Assembly: GCA_964490725.1 (NCBI GenBank)
Contig: CAZBDU010000069.1
Coordinates: forward strand, 1-28,098
Direction of reading: 5' to 3'
Length of the DNA: 28,098 nucleotides
Source of the DNA: CAZBDU01 sp964490725
Lineage (GTDB): Bacteria; Spirochaetota; Spirochaetia; SZUA-6; DRHE01
The first letter of the stretch is position 1; every line of letters starts with the position of its first letter. Position numbers and translations under genes: made by a program. Below the pieces are notes generated by a model. The model saw only the letters and a program-made list of their open reading frames with translations, had not been told where the DNA came from and searched no databases. Shown in pieces: positions 21,562 to 28,098 of the stretch.

Positions 21562-23142
21562 CTACTGCGCCTGATCCACGAAGGGCATGCCGAAGGCAGG
21601 CGGCCCCGCGGTGGGCTGCCCGGCCGAGACACCGTACCACAGCAGCTCGTCCGCCAGGTGCATGGCCTGGGCCGTGGTGAAGCGCCCGTCGGCCACCTTC
21701 CATGCGGCGGCGGATACTTCGTAGCTTGCCCGGGTGAGAAACACCGGCGCCTGGCCGTACTCCCCTCCGGCTTTGGGCGGAAGCGGGGTGTCCTTGTTTA
21801 CGTTTTCCGTCTGCTCGAGCTGAGCCGGCATCAGGCCCGAGCCGTCCATGGCGGCTACGAAGAAGCGGCCATACTGCTGTTCCACGGAAACGCCCAGCAC
21901 ATGATCGGCCGCGTTGAAGGCGGCTACCACCTCCGCCACCAGCTCCGGCGTGTAGGTGTAGCTCCTCGCGCCGGGCTCCGGCGCGAACAGGCTCGCCCCC
22001 TCATTCCACAATGTGTCGTTCATGCTCTTCCAGACAGCGGAGGCGGCCTTGCGGTCCGCTGCAGCAGCGGCGGCGTCGTTCAGCACCTTGTCCCTCACCA
22101 GGGAAGCCTGGGCAAGGGCAGCCACCGCGAGCGCATGGGCCTGCAGCGTGGACAGGCCCTCAGGCGCCGAAAAAGAGGAGACGTTGGAGTCAACCGCCGA
22201 GCGGATCCGCGCGGCAAAGTCGGCGACGTAGCCGGCCGCCTTCTGCCTCAGATCGCTTCTCTCCGTCGTGAAGGCGAACCAGGACAGCGCCTGAACTCCA
22301 CGAGCCAGCTCCCCGAAGGAGGCCCCGCCGGCAAGTCCCGAACGGTCGATAGCCGCCGCCAGGCTGTTCTCGAGGGCCCGGATCTTTTCCAACGGAAGCG
22401 GCGCCTGGTACCACGCGAAGCTTCCCGAGGCCGCCGTGGCCAGCGCGCTCAGGGCGATCAGGACCGCCCACTGATCGTTGAGCCTGGGCGTGGCGTCGCC
22501 GATCGCACCGTTCTTCCAGGCGTGCGCGAACAGGCCGTTTTCGAGCCGCATGTGCTGCACCATCCAGCCGGTGCCCGCGGCCGCCAGGTTGTAGAGCATG
22601 AGCGCGCGGAAGTGGTTGAGGGAGCTTCCCTTGGTCAGCCCTTCGAAGTGCTTTGCCCATTCCACGTCCTTCACGGCGGTCCAGGCCCAGGCCCCGGCGA
22701 GCACCGTCTTGTCGAAGGTGGCGGGGTCCCACCTCCAGCTCGCTCCGTCGCCGGCGTTCCAGCGCGCGGTGAAGTGAGGGTCTCCGGAGGCGTAGGGCAC
22801 GAGCACGAAGTACGGGTTCGCCAGCGGGGGCTTCTCCAGGCCGGCTTCTTTGAGAACCGCCATCACCTTCTCGGGTGGGGGCGTGAAGCGAATCCCCATG
22901 CCGGACTTGCCCATCTGCAGGCTCGACAGGTTGTAGAGGGAATACCAGTAGGACTCCCAACTGGCTCGCTGCCAGAGATCCTGCGGTGGAGCGGTCTTGG
23001 CCGCCGAGGGTTTCTCAGGGACCCCCCCGGCAAGGACAAGCCCCGGCGCCAGGAGGGCAAAGACGAACAGGAACAACACCGGAGAAACGATCCTGCCGTG
23101 CCCCTCGGTTCTCCCATTCTTGCTGATCCGCGGGTACTGCAT
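21562..23142 (-). CDS. Secreted alpha-helical protein of unknown function
   Basis: A 526-residue exported protein. The signal region (VSPVLFLFVFALLAPGLVLAGG) ends near residue 38. The mature part is helical and rich in Ala and Trp (WQRASWESYWYSLYNLSSL, AGAWAWTAVKDVEWAKHFE, LNHFRALMLYNLAAAGTGW). This is reminiscent of alpha/alpha-toroid folds seen in glycoside hydrolases and related proteins, though no catalytic residues can be named. A series of Ala-rich helices follows in the middle. AAGGAG lies seven nucleotides upstream of ATG 23142. It is the gene after the sigma/anti-sigma pair on the same strand and may be under that sigma factor's control, which is an inference. A strong hairpin follows it. 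Confidence 0.7.
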   Translation of the reverse strand: MQYPRISKNGRTEGHGRIVSPVLFLFVFALLAPGLVLAGGVPEKPSAAKTAPPQDLWQRASWESYWYSLYNLSSLQMGKSGMGIRFTPPPEKVMAVLKEAGLEKPPLANPYFVLVPYASGDPHFTARWNAGDGASWRWDPATFDKTVLAGAWAWTAVKDVEWAKHFEGLTKGSSLNHFRALMLYNLAAAGTGWMVQHMRLENGLFAHAWKNGAIGDATPRLNDQWAVLIALSALATAASGSFAWYQAPLPLEKIRALENSLAAAIDRSGLAGGASFGELARGVQALSWFAFTTERSDLRQKAAGYVADFAARIRSAVDSNVSSFSAPEGLSTLQAHALAVAALAQASLVRDKVLNDAAAAAADRKAASAVWKSMNDTLWNEGASLFAPEPGARSYTYTPELVAEVVAAFNAADHVLGVSVEQQYGRFFVAAMDGSGLMPAQLEQTENVNKDTPLPPKAGGEYGQAPVFLTRASYEVSAAAWKVADGRFTTAQAMHLADELLWYGVSAGQPTAGPPAFGMPFVDQAQ

Positions 23143-23348
23143 CGTGATACTCCTTGGAAACAGAAATGGCGCACAGAGACGCATGCTTTTGGTCCCTATG
23201 CCAGAAGTGGGCCGCGGTGGGCCGCGTTTCCACGAAACGCCGGGCTGGATGAACGGGCCCTTCGGCCCCTGCCGTCATCCGCCTGCTGTGCGTAGACGCT
23301 TGCAGCTCCGGGAATCTTACCTTGGCGGCGCGGTGGGGAACTGTCGGG

Positions 23349-23678
23349 CTATGTTGGGCTGGGTGGCGAAGCGCGAAGGATTCTGAGCAGTGCTTCGAAC
23401 TCCTCCCGGCAGTCCATGCACAGCTCAAGGTGGTGCTTCACCTGAGGCAGGAGGGCGCCCGCGTCCTCGCCGCGGGCGACCGCTTCGGCGAACTGGTCCA
23501 GCAACCGGTAGGCCTCGTCGCAGGCGATCTCCCTCTCGGAGGTGGCCGCGAGCATGGCGGCCATTCGTCTCAGGCGCTCGGCCTCCCGGATGAGGCGCCG
23601 GCGCGACGGCTGCCCCCCTCCCGCCAGGCGGGCAAACCAGTGGAGAACCGGGCTGAAAAACGCAGCAAGTCTACCCAT
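23349..23678 (-). CDS. Anti-sigma factor-like zinc-binding protein
   Basis: A 109-residue protein with the zinc-binding anti-sigma signature. C53 lies in a helix (IACDEAYRLLDQFAEAV) and H83-x3-C87-x2-C90 in KHHLELCMDCREEFEALL. In the ZAS family these residues hold zinc and the helix contacts the sigma factor. There is no clear transmembrane segment; the N-terminus has only a short hydrophobic patch (LAAFFSPVLHWFARLAG), so this form looks soluble or peripherally attached. It begins 41 nt after the sigma gene stop with GGGAGAGG upstream, so it is co-transcribed and probably binds that sigma factor. Confidence 0.8.
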   Translation of the reverse strand: MGRLAAFFSPVLHWFARLAGGGQPSRRRLIREAERLRRMAAMLAATSEREIACDEAYRLLDQFAEAVARGEDAGALLPQVKHHLELCMDCREEFEALLRILRASPPSPT

Positions 23679-23719
23679 TGCTGTCCTCTCCCGTCTTGAT
23701 GCTCCCTGCGGGCGTTCCC

Positions 23720-24355
23720 TTACCTCCGGCCCGCTCCTTCCAGCAGCTGGTCGACGGTCATGCCTTCCCGTGCCAGGCGGCGTTTCAAGCGCAACCTGGC
23801 GTCGTGCAGGAGCTTGTAAAGCGCGTTGCGGTTGGTCCCCAGCCGGCGGGCCGCCTCTTCCAGAGGCATGCCCGCAAAGGCGACCGCCTGGATGGCCTGC
23901 CGCTGCCGGTGCGTCAGCTCCTCGGCCATGATCCGGCGCACCCAGCCGATCGTGTCCGAGCGCTCGGAGGCCGCCGCCGGCACCTCCCGATTGTCCGCCA
24001 TGAACGCCTCTGCGCTGCCCTCCTGCACCAGGGAGTCAAGGGAGACATCCTGCCAGCGCTTTCGGCGTAGCTCCGTGAGGGCGACGCGCACTGCAACCTT
24101 CTGCGCCCACGTGGTGAAGCGGCTCCGTCCTTCGAAGGAATCCAGCTTCTCCAGAATGCGCAGCAGCGCTTCCTGGGAGAAATCCTCCGCCAGTGACTCG
24201 AAATCTCTGCCCGAAGTCCTGACCCACCCGCGCAGAGCGTGGCCCAGTCCCCAGACCAGCACCGCCCTCAGGTCGGCGAGCGCCGCGTCACGGACCGGGC
24301 TTTCCGGTCCGAGATCTCTGAGCCATTCCTCGTTGCTGCGCTGGGCGGCTTCCAT
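23720..24355 (-). CDS. ECF-type RNA polymerase sigma factor
   Basis: A 211-residue sigma-70-family protein with only regions 2 and 4, the ECF layout. Region 2 spans about residues 33-101, with DFSQEALLRILEKLDSFEG and FTTWAQKVAVRVALTELRRK for core and -10 binding. Region 4 spans about 141-194 (LTHRQRQAIQAVAFAGMPLE, then ARRLGTNRNALYKLLHDARL), with the helix-turn-helix that reads the -35. The linker between them is unusually long. It is preceded by a good housekeeping-type promoter (24374-24402) and followed by a zinc anti-sigma gene. The signal and regulon are unknown; the downstream secreted-protein gene is a plausible target. Confidence 0.9.
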   Translation of the reverse strand: MEAAQRSNEEWLRDLGPESPVRDAALADLRAVLVWGLGHALRGWVRTSGRDFESLAEDFSQEALLRILEKLDSFEGRSRFTTWAQKVAVRVALTELRRKRWQDVSLDSLVQEGSAEAFMADNREVPAAASERSDTIGWVRRIMAEELTHRQRQAIQAVAFAGMPLEEAARRLGTNRNALYKLLHDARLRLKRRLAREGMTVDQLLEGAGRR

Positions 24356-24373
24356 CCGATGCGTCTGTCAGGG

Positions 24374-24402
24374 ATTGTACCTGAGCAAATCGGCCCTAGC
24401 AA
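24374..24402 (-). promoter_or_regulatory. Promoter of the sigma/anti-sigma operon
   Basis: On the minus strand TTGCTA (24402-24397), exactly 17 nt, TACAAT (24379-24374), about 18 nt upstream of the sigma ATG. This is housekeeping-type rather than an obvious autoregulated ECF promoter. Confidence 0.55.
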
Positions 24403-24584
24403 GGCGGCCGTTTGAGCCGGCAAGACAGCCGTTGCTGGGGCCGTCTATCCTGTGAGCGCGACAATCGGCTCTTTGGCCGATCCCCTGGCCGCTTGGAGGC
24501 GTGAGATATTCGAGGAAATAGACAACGCGAAGGCGTGCGAAATCCCCTGCCGCAGCCGACAAACCGGCGTGGGACTGGGCCCCG

Positions 24585-24867
24585 GTGGCCTGCCTGAAAG
24601 CCACCGACATCTTTCGGGACCTGAGTGAAAAGGAAATCGAGGAGAGGTGTTCGGCCGGCGCATCTGGCGCTGGAGGAGCAACTCGAGCAGATCGCCCGGC
24701 GCGAGGTGCCCGCCCGCCTGGTCGAGTTCCTGTTGCGCTGGGCCGAACCGGGAAGCGGGGCCCTCCGTGGTTATACCCAGATGGACATCGCGGATGCGAT
24801 CGGGGCGGCCCGGCAGACGGTAAGCCTTGAGCTGAGGCGTCTGGCTTGCAGAACCCGGAGAACCTGA
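24585..24867 (+). pseudogene. Crp/Fnr-family regulator relic with internal deletion
   Basis: The first frame (from GTG 24585) gives LKATDIFRDLSEKEIEE, the usual N-terminal opening of a Crp/Fnr regulator. At about 24650 the frame shifts. The next frame gives the dimer helix and C-terminal DNA-binding part: LALEEQLEQIARREVPARLV, then GYTQMDIADAIGAARQTVSL and ELRRLA. The whole nucleotide-binding beta barrel, about 100 residues, is missing, so this is a deletion remnant. Between 24443 and 24584 an open stretch reads WRREIFEEIDNAKAC-like residues of no known family. Confidence 0.7.
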
Positions 24868-24938
24868 GCCTGATCCGTGGCACTGCCCGCTCTATCGCGC
24901 TCAGGACCCTGGAGGTAACCACCAGTCAGGGCGGCTGA

Positions 24939-25155
24939 GAGGAGCTGACGGGCGAACAGGTCGTCATGGCTCCGGTTGAAGGGGATGGGGGGCGCATCCT
25001 GGGCTGCGCCGTGCCGGGTATCGAGGGGGGCGAGCTCATGGCGGCTGTCCAGATCGCGATGATGGGCGAGCTGCCCCAGGGTCCAGTGGGACGGAGTGTT
25101 CGCGCACCCTTGCTTATCTGAAAGCCTGAACACCCTGTTCGGCTCGCTGCGGTAA
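24939..25155 (+). pseudogene. Pyridine nucleotide-disulfide oxidoreductase C-terminal relic
   Basis: Two frames together give the dimerisation-domain end of a mercuric reductase or lipoamide dehydrogenase-like flavoenzyme. The first frame has GGRILGCAVPGIEGGELMAA and VQIAMMGELP. After a shift near 25085 the other frame has DGVFAHPCLSESLNTLFGSL and a natural TAA at 25153-25155. The conserved H-P of the family (FAHPTLAE-type) is present. No FAD or NAD domain is found upstream, so the gene is 5' deleted. It sits just upstream of an intact thioredoxin reductase-like gene. Confidence 0.65.
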
Positions 25156-25252
25156 GATTTCCTCAGCTCGGCTCGTCCATTGCAGCGGTGCAGAGGCCGC
25201 CGAAGCGGCTATCGGCTGCACGAGACTGCTACCGGTGCAAGGAGACGAAGCT

Positions 25253-25537
25253 ATGGCACGAGCGATCTGGAACGGAAAGGTCATCGCAGAGAGCGATCGA
25301 ACCGAAATCGTCGAGGGCAACCACTATTTCCCTGCCCAGGCGGTCAAGTCCGAGTACCTCAGGGAGTCCGATCACCACACCGTCTGTCCCTGGAAGGGTA
25401 CGGCCAGCTACTACGACCTGGTGGTGGAGGGCAAGGTCAACGAGAACGCGGCCTGGTACTACCCGGCGCCCAAGAGAGCGGCGGAGCATATCCGCGGCCG
25501 CATCGCCTTCTGGAAGGGCGTCAAGGTCGAAGGCTGA
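25253..25537 (+). CDS. DUF427 family protein
   Basis: A 94-residue protein of the DUF427 family, small beta-rich proteins of unsettled function. Family hallmarks are the opening RAIWNGKVIAESDRTEIVEG, the NHYFP segment, and the central CPWKGTASYYDL followed by AWYYPAPK. The length is complete. GGAG lies upstream of ATG 25253 at a good distance. It ends four nucleotides before the next gene, so it is almost certainly co-transcribed with the glutaredoxin-thioredoxin reductase fusion, which suggests a redox or stress association (inferred). Confidence 0.88.
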   Translation: MARAIWNGKVIAESDRTEIVEGNHYFPAQAVKSEYLRESDHHTVCPWKGTASYYDLVVEGKVNENAAWYYPAPKRAAEHIRGRIAFWKGVKVEG

Positions 25538-25541
25538 AGCG

Positions 25542-26774
25542 ATGGATGAGAGGATCACCGTCTACGGGGCGGCCTGGTGCCCGGACTGCCGGAGAGTGAA
25601 GAAGCTGCTTGCGCAGCATCGCACCGCGTATCGCTGGGTAGACACAGAGGAAAGCCTCGACGCGCAGGCCCGCGTCCGGGAGCTGAACGGGGGCCGCTTC
25701 CGCGTCCCGACGCTGGTGTTCCCCGACGGGAGCGCCATGCCCGAACCCGGCAACGCCGAGCTCATGGTGCGCCTTGGTCTGACCAGCCGCGCCTCCAGGC
25801 CCTGCTACGACGTGATCGTCATCGGAGGCGGCCCTGCCGGACTGACCGCCGCGGTCTACACCGGCAGGGACGCCTTCGAGACCCTGATCCTCGAGCAGGC
25901 GGGAGTGGGGGGGCAGGTCGGCCTGACCCAGACCGTCGACAACTTCCCGGGGTTCGAAGCGGGGATCGGCGGCGCTGAGCTCGCCGAACGGCTGGCCGCC
26001 CAGGCCGAGCGCTTTGGGGCGGAGGCCCTCCAGGGGGAGGAGGTCACCGGCATCGTCCGCGACGGGCAGTACCTGGTGGTGCGCTCCGCCAGCAATCGCG
26101 AGTACATCGGCAGGGCGGTGCTGGTGAGCACGGGCAGCCACTATCGCAGGCTCGACGTTCCCGGGGAAGAAGCGCTGACCGGCGTGAGCCTCCACTACTG
26201 CGCTACCTGCGACGGTCCCCTCTACCGGGGCAAGCGCGTCCTGGTGGTGGGCGGCGGCAACAGCGGCTTCGAGGAAGGGCTGTTCCTGTCCTCCATTGCC
26301 GGCGAGGTAACCATCGTCGAGTTCGCCCCGGAGGTGAAGGCCAGCCGCATCCTCCAGCACAAGGTTGCTTCCCGGGGGAACATGAAGGTGCTCACGAACC
26401 GGGCCGTTAGAGAGATCAGGGCCGAGGGGAGCAAGTTGTCCTCGGTCTCGATCGAGAACCGCAAGACCGGAGAGGTCGAGGAGCTTCACCCCGACGGGGT
26501 CTTCGTGTTCATCGGGCTCACCCCGAACACAGATTTCCTGCCGCCGACGATCCGCCGCGACCGGTGGGGGTTCATCATCACGGATGCCACGCTGCAGACG
26601 AGCCTGGAGGGAGTGTTCGCCGCAGGCGACGTGCGGCAGGGGAGCACGAAGCAGGCGGTTTCGGCGGCCGGGGAAGGCACCACCGCGGCGCTGATGATAC
26701 GGCAGTACCTTCAGTCGATCGGAGAGGCCAGGAGCGGCAGCACCGTGGAGCGGGAGACGGCGCAGGGGCGGTGA
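25542..26774 (+). CDS. Glutaredoxin-thioredoxin reductase fusion flavoprotein
   Basis: A 410-residue fusion. Residues 1-80 are a glutaredoxin-like domain with the redox pair C13-P-D-C16 (YGAAWCPDCRRVKKLL) and the cis-Pro region RVPTLVFPDGS. Residues 88-400 are a low-molecular-weight thioredoxin reductase-like enzyme. The FAD motif is VIGGGPAGLTAAVY at 93-106, the redox CATC at 220-223 precedes DGPLYRG, the NADPH motif is VVGGGNSGFEEG around 235-246, and AAGDVRQGSTKQAVSAAGEG is the second FAD motif. The fusion implies electrons pass from NADPH through FAD and CATC to the attached glutaredoxin, and on to protein or peroxide targets. It begins four bases after the DUF427 gene. Confidence 0.9.
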   Translation: MDERITVYGAAWCPDCRRVKKLLAQHRTAYRWVDTEESLDAQARVRELNGGRFRVPTLVFPDGSAMPEPGNAELMVRLGLTSRASRPCYDVIVIGGGPAGLTAAVYTGRDAFETLILEQAGVGGQVGLTQTVDNFPGFEAGIGGAELAERLAAQAERFGAEALQGEEVTGIVRDGQYLVVRSASNREYIGRAVLVSTGSHYRRLDVPGEEALTGVSLHYCATCDGPLYRGKRVLVVGGGNSGFEEGLFLSSIAGEVTIVEFAPEVKASRILQHKVASRGNMKVLTNRAVREIRAEGSKLSSVSIENRKTGEVEELHPDGVFVFIGLTPNTDFLPPTIRRDRWGFIITDATLQTSLEGVFAAGDVRQGSTKQAVSAAGEGTTAALMIRQYLQSIGEARSGSTVERETAQGR

Positions 26775-26827
26775 TTGCCGAAACCGCCGCGCTGCGCCGG
26801 GCCGGACGCCTGGTGAAACAAAGACGA

Positions 26828-26849
26828 ACCCTGTAGTGCACTGCAGGGT
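26828..26849. terminator. Near-perfect palindrome after the fusion gene
   Basis: ACCCTG-T-AGTGCACT-G-CAGGGT is a 22-bp palindrome with one mismatched pair, 54 nt after the stop of the reductase gene. It may be a terminator or an operator; no T-tract follows. Confidence 0.4.
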
Positions 26850-26870
26850 CAAGCGAAAAAAGGCAGAAAT

Positions 26871-27123
26871 GGGACCCCGCCGGCCTCCGGCCCCCACTAC
26901 GACCGGCCGGCCGAAGCGGGTATCACTCGCATCGCCCTGACCGCCTGGACCCGGATCGACCGGCTCGACGCCTCCGACCGCGACAGGATCCTGCGATTCA
27001 TCGATGCCTGGCGGGACCGGGGGGCTGGAGAAGACCGCCGACTGATCGGCCCCGCCGGGCGGCTCGGTAGCGGCGGTTCGCCGTTTTTGCCCGCCGTTTT
27101 CGCCGGCGAAACTGTTGACGTAA
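26871..27123 (+). other. Intergenic open stretch, possible decayed gene
   Basis: The frame reading HYDRPAEAGITRIALTAWTR, IDRLDASDRDRILRFIDAWR stays open to TAA 27121-27123, just inside the next promoter. The residues look protein-like (a helical, charged pattern), but there is no start codon and I do not recognise the family. It may be a relic. Low confidence. Confidence 0.25.
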
Positions 27124-27143
27124 CGTAACGTTAGGTGTAGCAT
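27115..27143 (+). promoter_or_regulatory. Promoter and likely operator of merR-flavodoxin pair
   Basis: TTGACG (27115-27120), 17 nt, TAGCAT (27138-27143). The spacer holds the inverted repeat TAACG-TAA-CGTTA (27121-27133). MerR-family regulators bind dyads between the -35 and -10, so this is a probable auto-operator, although the spacer is 17 nt rather than the 19-20 nt of classical MerR promoters. Confidence 0.55.
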
Positions 27144-27157
27144 GGGTGTAAATCACC

Positions 27158-27610
27158 ATGACGTCCAGCGAGTTGGCGAGGAGGGCGGGAGTCACCCTGC
27201 GGACGGTGCGTTTCTACGAGGAGAAGGGAATCCTGACACCCGCGGCCGTTTCCGCAGGCGGCAAGCGGCTCTACGATGCGGAAGCGCTGGCCGCCCTGGG
27301 CAGGGCCAGGCTCCTCAAGGAGGCCGGCATGAGCGTCGATGAGATCGTGAGCACCCTCCAGACGCTCTCCACGAAAAAGACCAGAAACAAGGCCCGTCAG
27401 CAGGCCCACGCCGCCCTGCTTGCCGCGGCGCGTGCCAGGATCGCCGGGCGCATCCGGGAGCTGGGCCGGCTGCAGCAGGCGCTGGACAGGGCCCTGGAGA
27501 ACGAAGAGAGCTGCGGCGCCTGCGGGGCGCCGGATTGCCGCGCCTGCCCGGCGCTGGACACCTGGGCTCGATTCGGACTGGAGAATCCCTCCAAGGAGGA
27601 AAGCACATGA
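27158..27610 (+). CDS. MerR-family regulator with four-cysteine C-terminus
   Basis: A 150-residue MerR-type regulator. The N-terminal winged helix spans residues 1-70 (MTSSELARRAGVTLRTVRFY, EEKGILTP, KRLYDAEALAALGRARLLKE), followed by the long dimerisation helix. The C-terminus carries C119-x2-C122-x4-C127-x2-C130 in ESCGACGAPDCRACP, suited to bind a metal or to switch by disulfide formation. The length is typical. There is no Shine-Dalgarno close to ATG 27158, and the leader is short. The stop overlaps the next gene start by four bases (ATGA), so regulator and flavodoxin are translationally coupled. Confidence 0.88.
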   Translation: MTSSELARRAGVTLRTVRFYEEKGILTPAAVSAGGKRLYDAEALAALGRARLLKEAGMSVDEIVSTLQTLSTKKTRNKARQQAHAALLAAARARIAGRIRELGRLQQALDRALENEESCGACGAPDCRACPALDTWARFGLENPSKEEST

Positions 27611-28050
27611 GCAAGGTTCTGATCGTTTACCACTCCTTCGGCGGCAACACCGAAAAGATGGCCGTGGCGCTGGCCGCAGGCGCCGGGGAGGTCGAGGGGG
27701 TCGAGGTTGCCGTGAAAAAGGCTGCCCAGACCACCGGGGAGGAGCTGGCCTCCGCGGACGCTCTGGCGTTTGGGGCGCCCAACACCTTCGGCGGCATGGC
27801 GGGAGCCCTGCGGGAGCTTTTTGATCGTGGCTGGGCCCTGCATCAGAAGCTCGCCGGGAAACCTGCCGCCGCCTTCAGCTCGGAAAACCCCGGACAGTCC
27901 GCCGCATTGAAGGAGATCGAGAAGTTTACCGGCTTGTACGGCCTGAAGGAAGTCGCCCCGGGGGTGACCTCCGCCACGGCTCCCGGGCCTGAAGACCTGG
28001 AGCGCTGCAGGACGCTGGGACGCAGCCTTGCAGAAGCGGCGATCCGCTAG
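27607..28050 (+). CDS. Flavodoxin-like protein
   Basis: A 147-residue flavodoxin-fold protein, a likely FMN-dependent electron carrier or small NAD(P)H quinone reductase. The phosphate-binding loop is VYHSFGGNTEKMA at residues 7-19, followed by LAFGAPNTFGGMAGALREL, the second FMN contact region, and AAFSSENPGQSAALKE. The length suits a short-chain flavodoxin. AGGAGG lies about 8 nt upstream of ATG 27607, inside the end of the regulator gene. Its control by the coupled Cys-rich MerR protein is inferred. It is complete, ending 48 nt before the window edge. Confidence 0.88.
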   Translation: MSKVLIVYHSFGGNTEKMAVALAAGAGEVEGVEVAVKKAAQTTGEELASADALAFGAPNTFGGMAGALRELFDRGWALHQKLAGKPAAAFSSENPGQSAALKEIEKFTGLYGLKEVAPGVTSATAPGPEDLERCRTLGRSLAEAAIR

Positions 28051-28098
28051 CCCATGTTCAGGGTTTTGCCGATTTCCGGCGTGTAAGTCCTTACAGCG

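Noticed and set aside
21511..23295. Long plus-strand open frame (594 codons)
   Set aside because: Antisense to the exported protein, which has a signal peptide, ribosome site and following terminator. This frame is Arg/Gly-rich with no motif and crosses the terminator hairpin.
25521..27143. Long minus-strand open frame (540 codons)
   Set aside because: Shadow of the glutaredoxin-thioredoxin reductase gene, whose FAD, NADPH and CATC motifs are unambiguous.
1..28098. CRISPR arrays, riboswitches, rRNA genes, further tRNAs
   Set aside because: No regularly spaced repeats and no recognisable conserved RNA structures other than the single tRNA-Leu were seen.

Overview
The window looks like a bacterial chromosome segment of moderate to high GC, most likely from a spirochaete or close relative. 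This rests on general resemblance: a sugar-binding protein whose signal peptide ends in VFA-GG, an HD-GYP/PilZ pair, a TGS-type nucleoside kinase and several secreted proteins of unknown function. No rRNA or other taxonomic marker is present, so the assignment is an inference. The window falls into two parts. Positions 1 to about 12,000 are accessory, with mixed and partly lower GC and many broken genes. Positions about 12,100 to 28,098 are GC-rich and mostly intact, with a short decayed patch at 24,450-25,155.

Layout. 1-800: nested mobile-element debris, comprising a tyrosine recombinase C-terminus, a perfect 32-bp palindrome, and two IstB (IS21 helper ATPase) remnants fused head to head. 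815-5435 (minus): a carbohydrate ABC importer operon with binding protein, two permeases and an ADP-ribosylglycohydrolase-family enzyme; no ATPase gene is present. 5672-6754 (plus): a divergent LacI-family regulator, probably of that operon. 6772-7916: a frameshifted SMC/RecN-like ATPase relic. 8266-8351: tRNA-Leu (anticodon TAA). 8471-9645: a decayed tyrosine integrase beside the tRNA, the usual arrangement of a tRNA-targeted integrative element. 9763-11046: a compact three-gene cassette of unknown function with its own good promoter. 11272-11869: a VapBC-type pair with an intact antitoxin and a destroyed PIN toxin.

12,115-13,317: a DinB-family protein and an O-methyltransferase. 13,347-17,494: a TPR-like membrane protein, an HD-GYP protein, a TGS-domain nucleoside kinase and a PilZ protein, so cyclic-di-GMP signalling is likely here. 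17,651-21,411: a secreted protein with two NTF2-like domains, a CxxCxxCC cysteine-cluster protein, a large secreted TPR/NHL/vWA protein and a 58-residue protein. 21,562-24,355: a secreted alpha-helical protein, then an anti-sigma-like zinc protein and an ECF-type sigma factor. 24,585-25,155: relics of a Crp/Fnr regulator and a disulfide oxidoreductase. 25,253-28,050: a DUF427 protein, a glutaredoxin-thioredoxin reductase fusion, and a MerR regulator with a four-cysteine tail translationally coupled to a flavodoxin, forming a redox-themed block.

The best candidates for something undescribed are the three-gene cassette at 9763-11046, the secreted NHL/vWA protein coupled to a cysteine-cluster protein, and the MerR(4-Cys)-flavodoxin unit. 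No CRISPR array, recognised riboswitch or complete insertion sequence was found.
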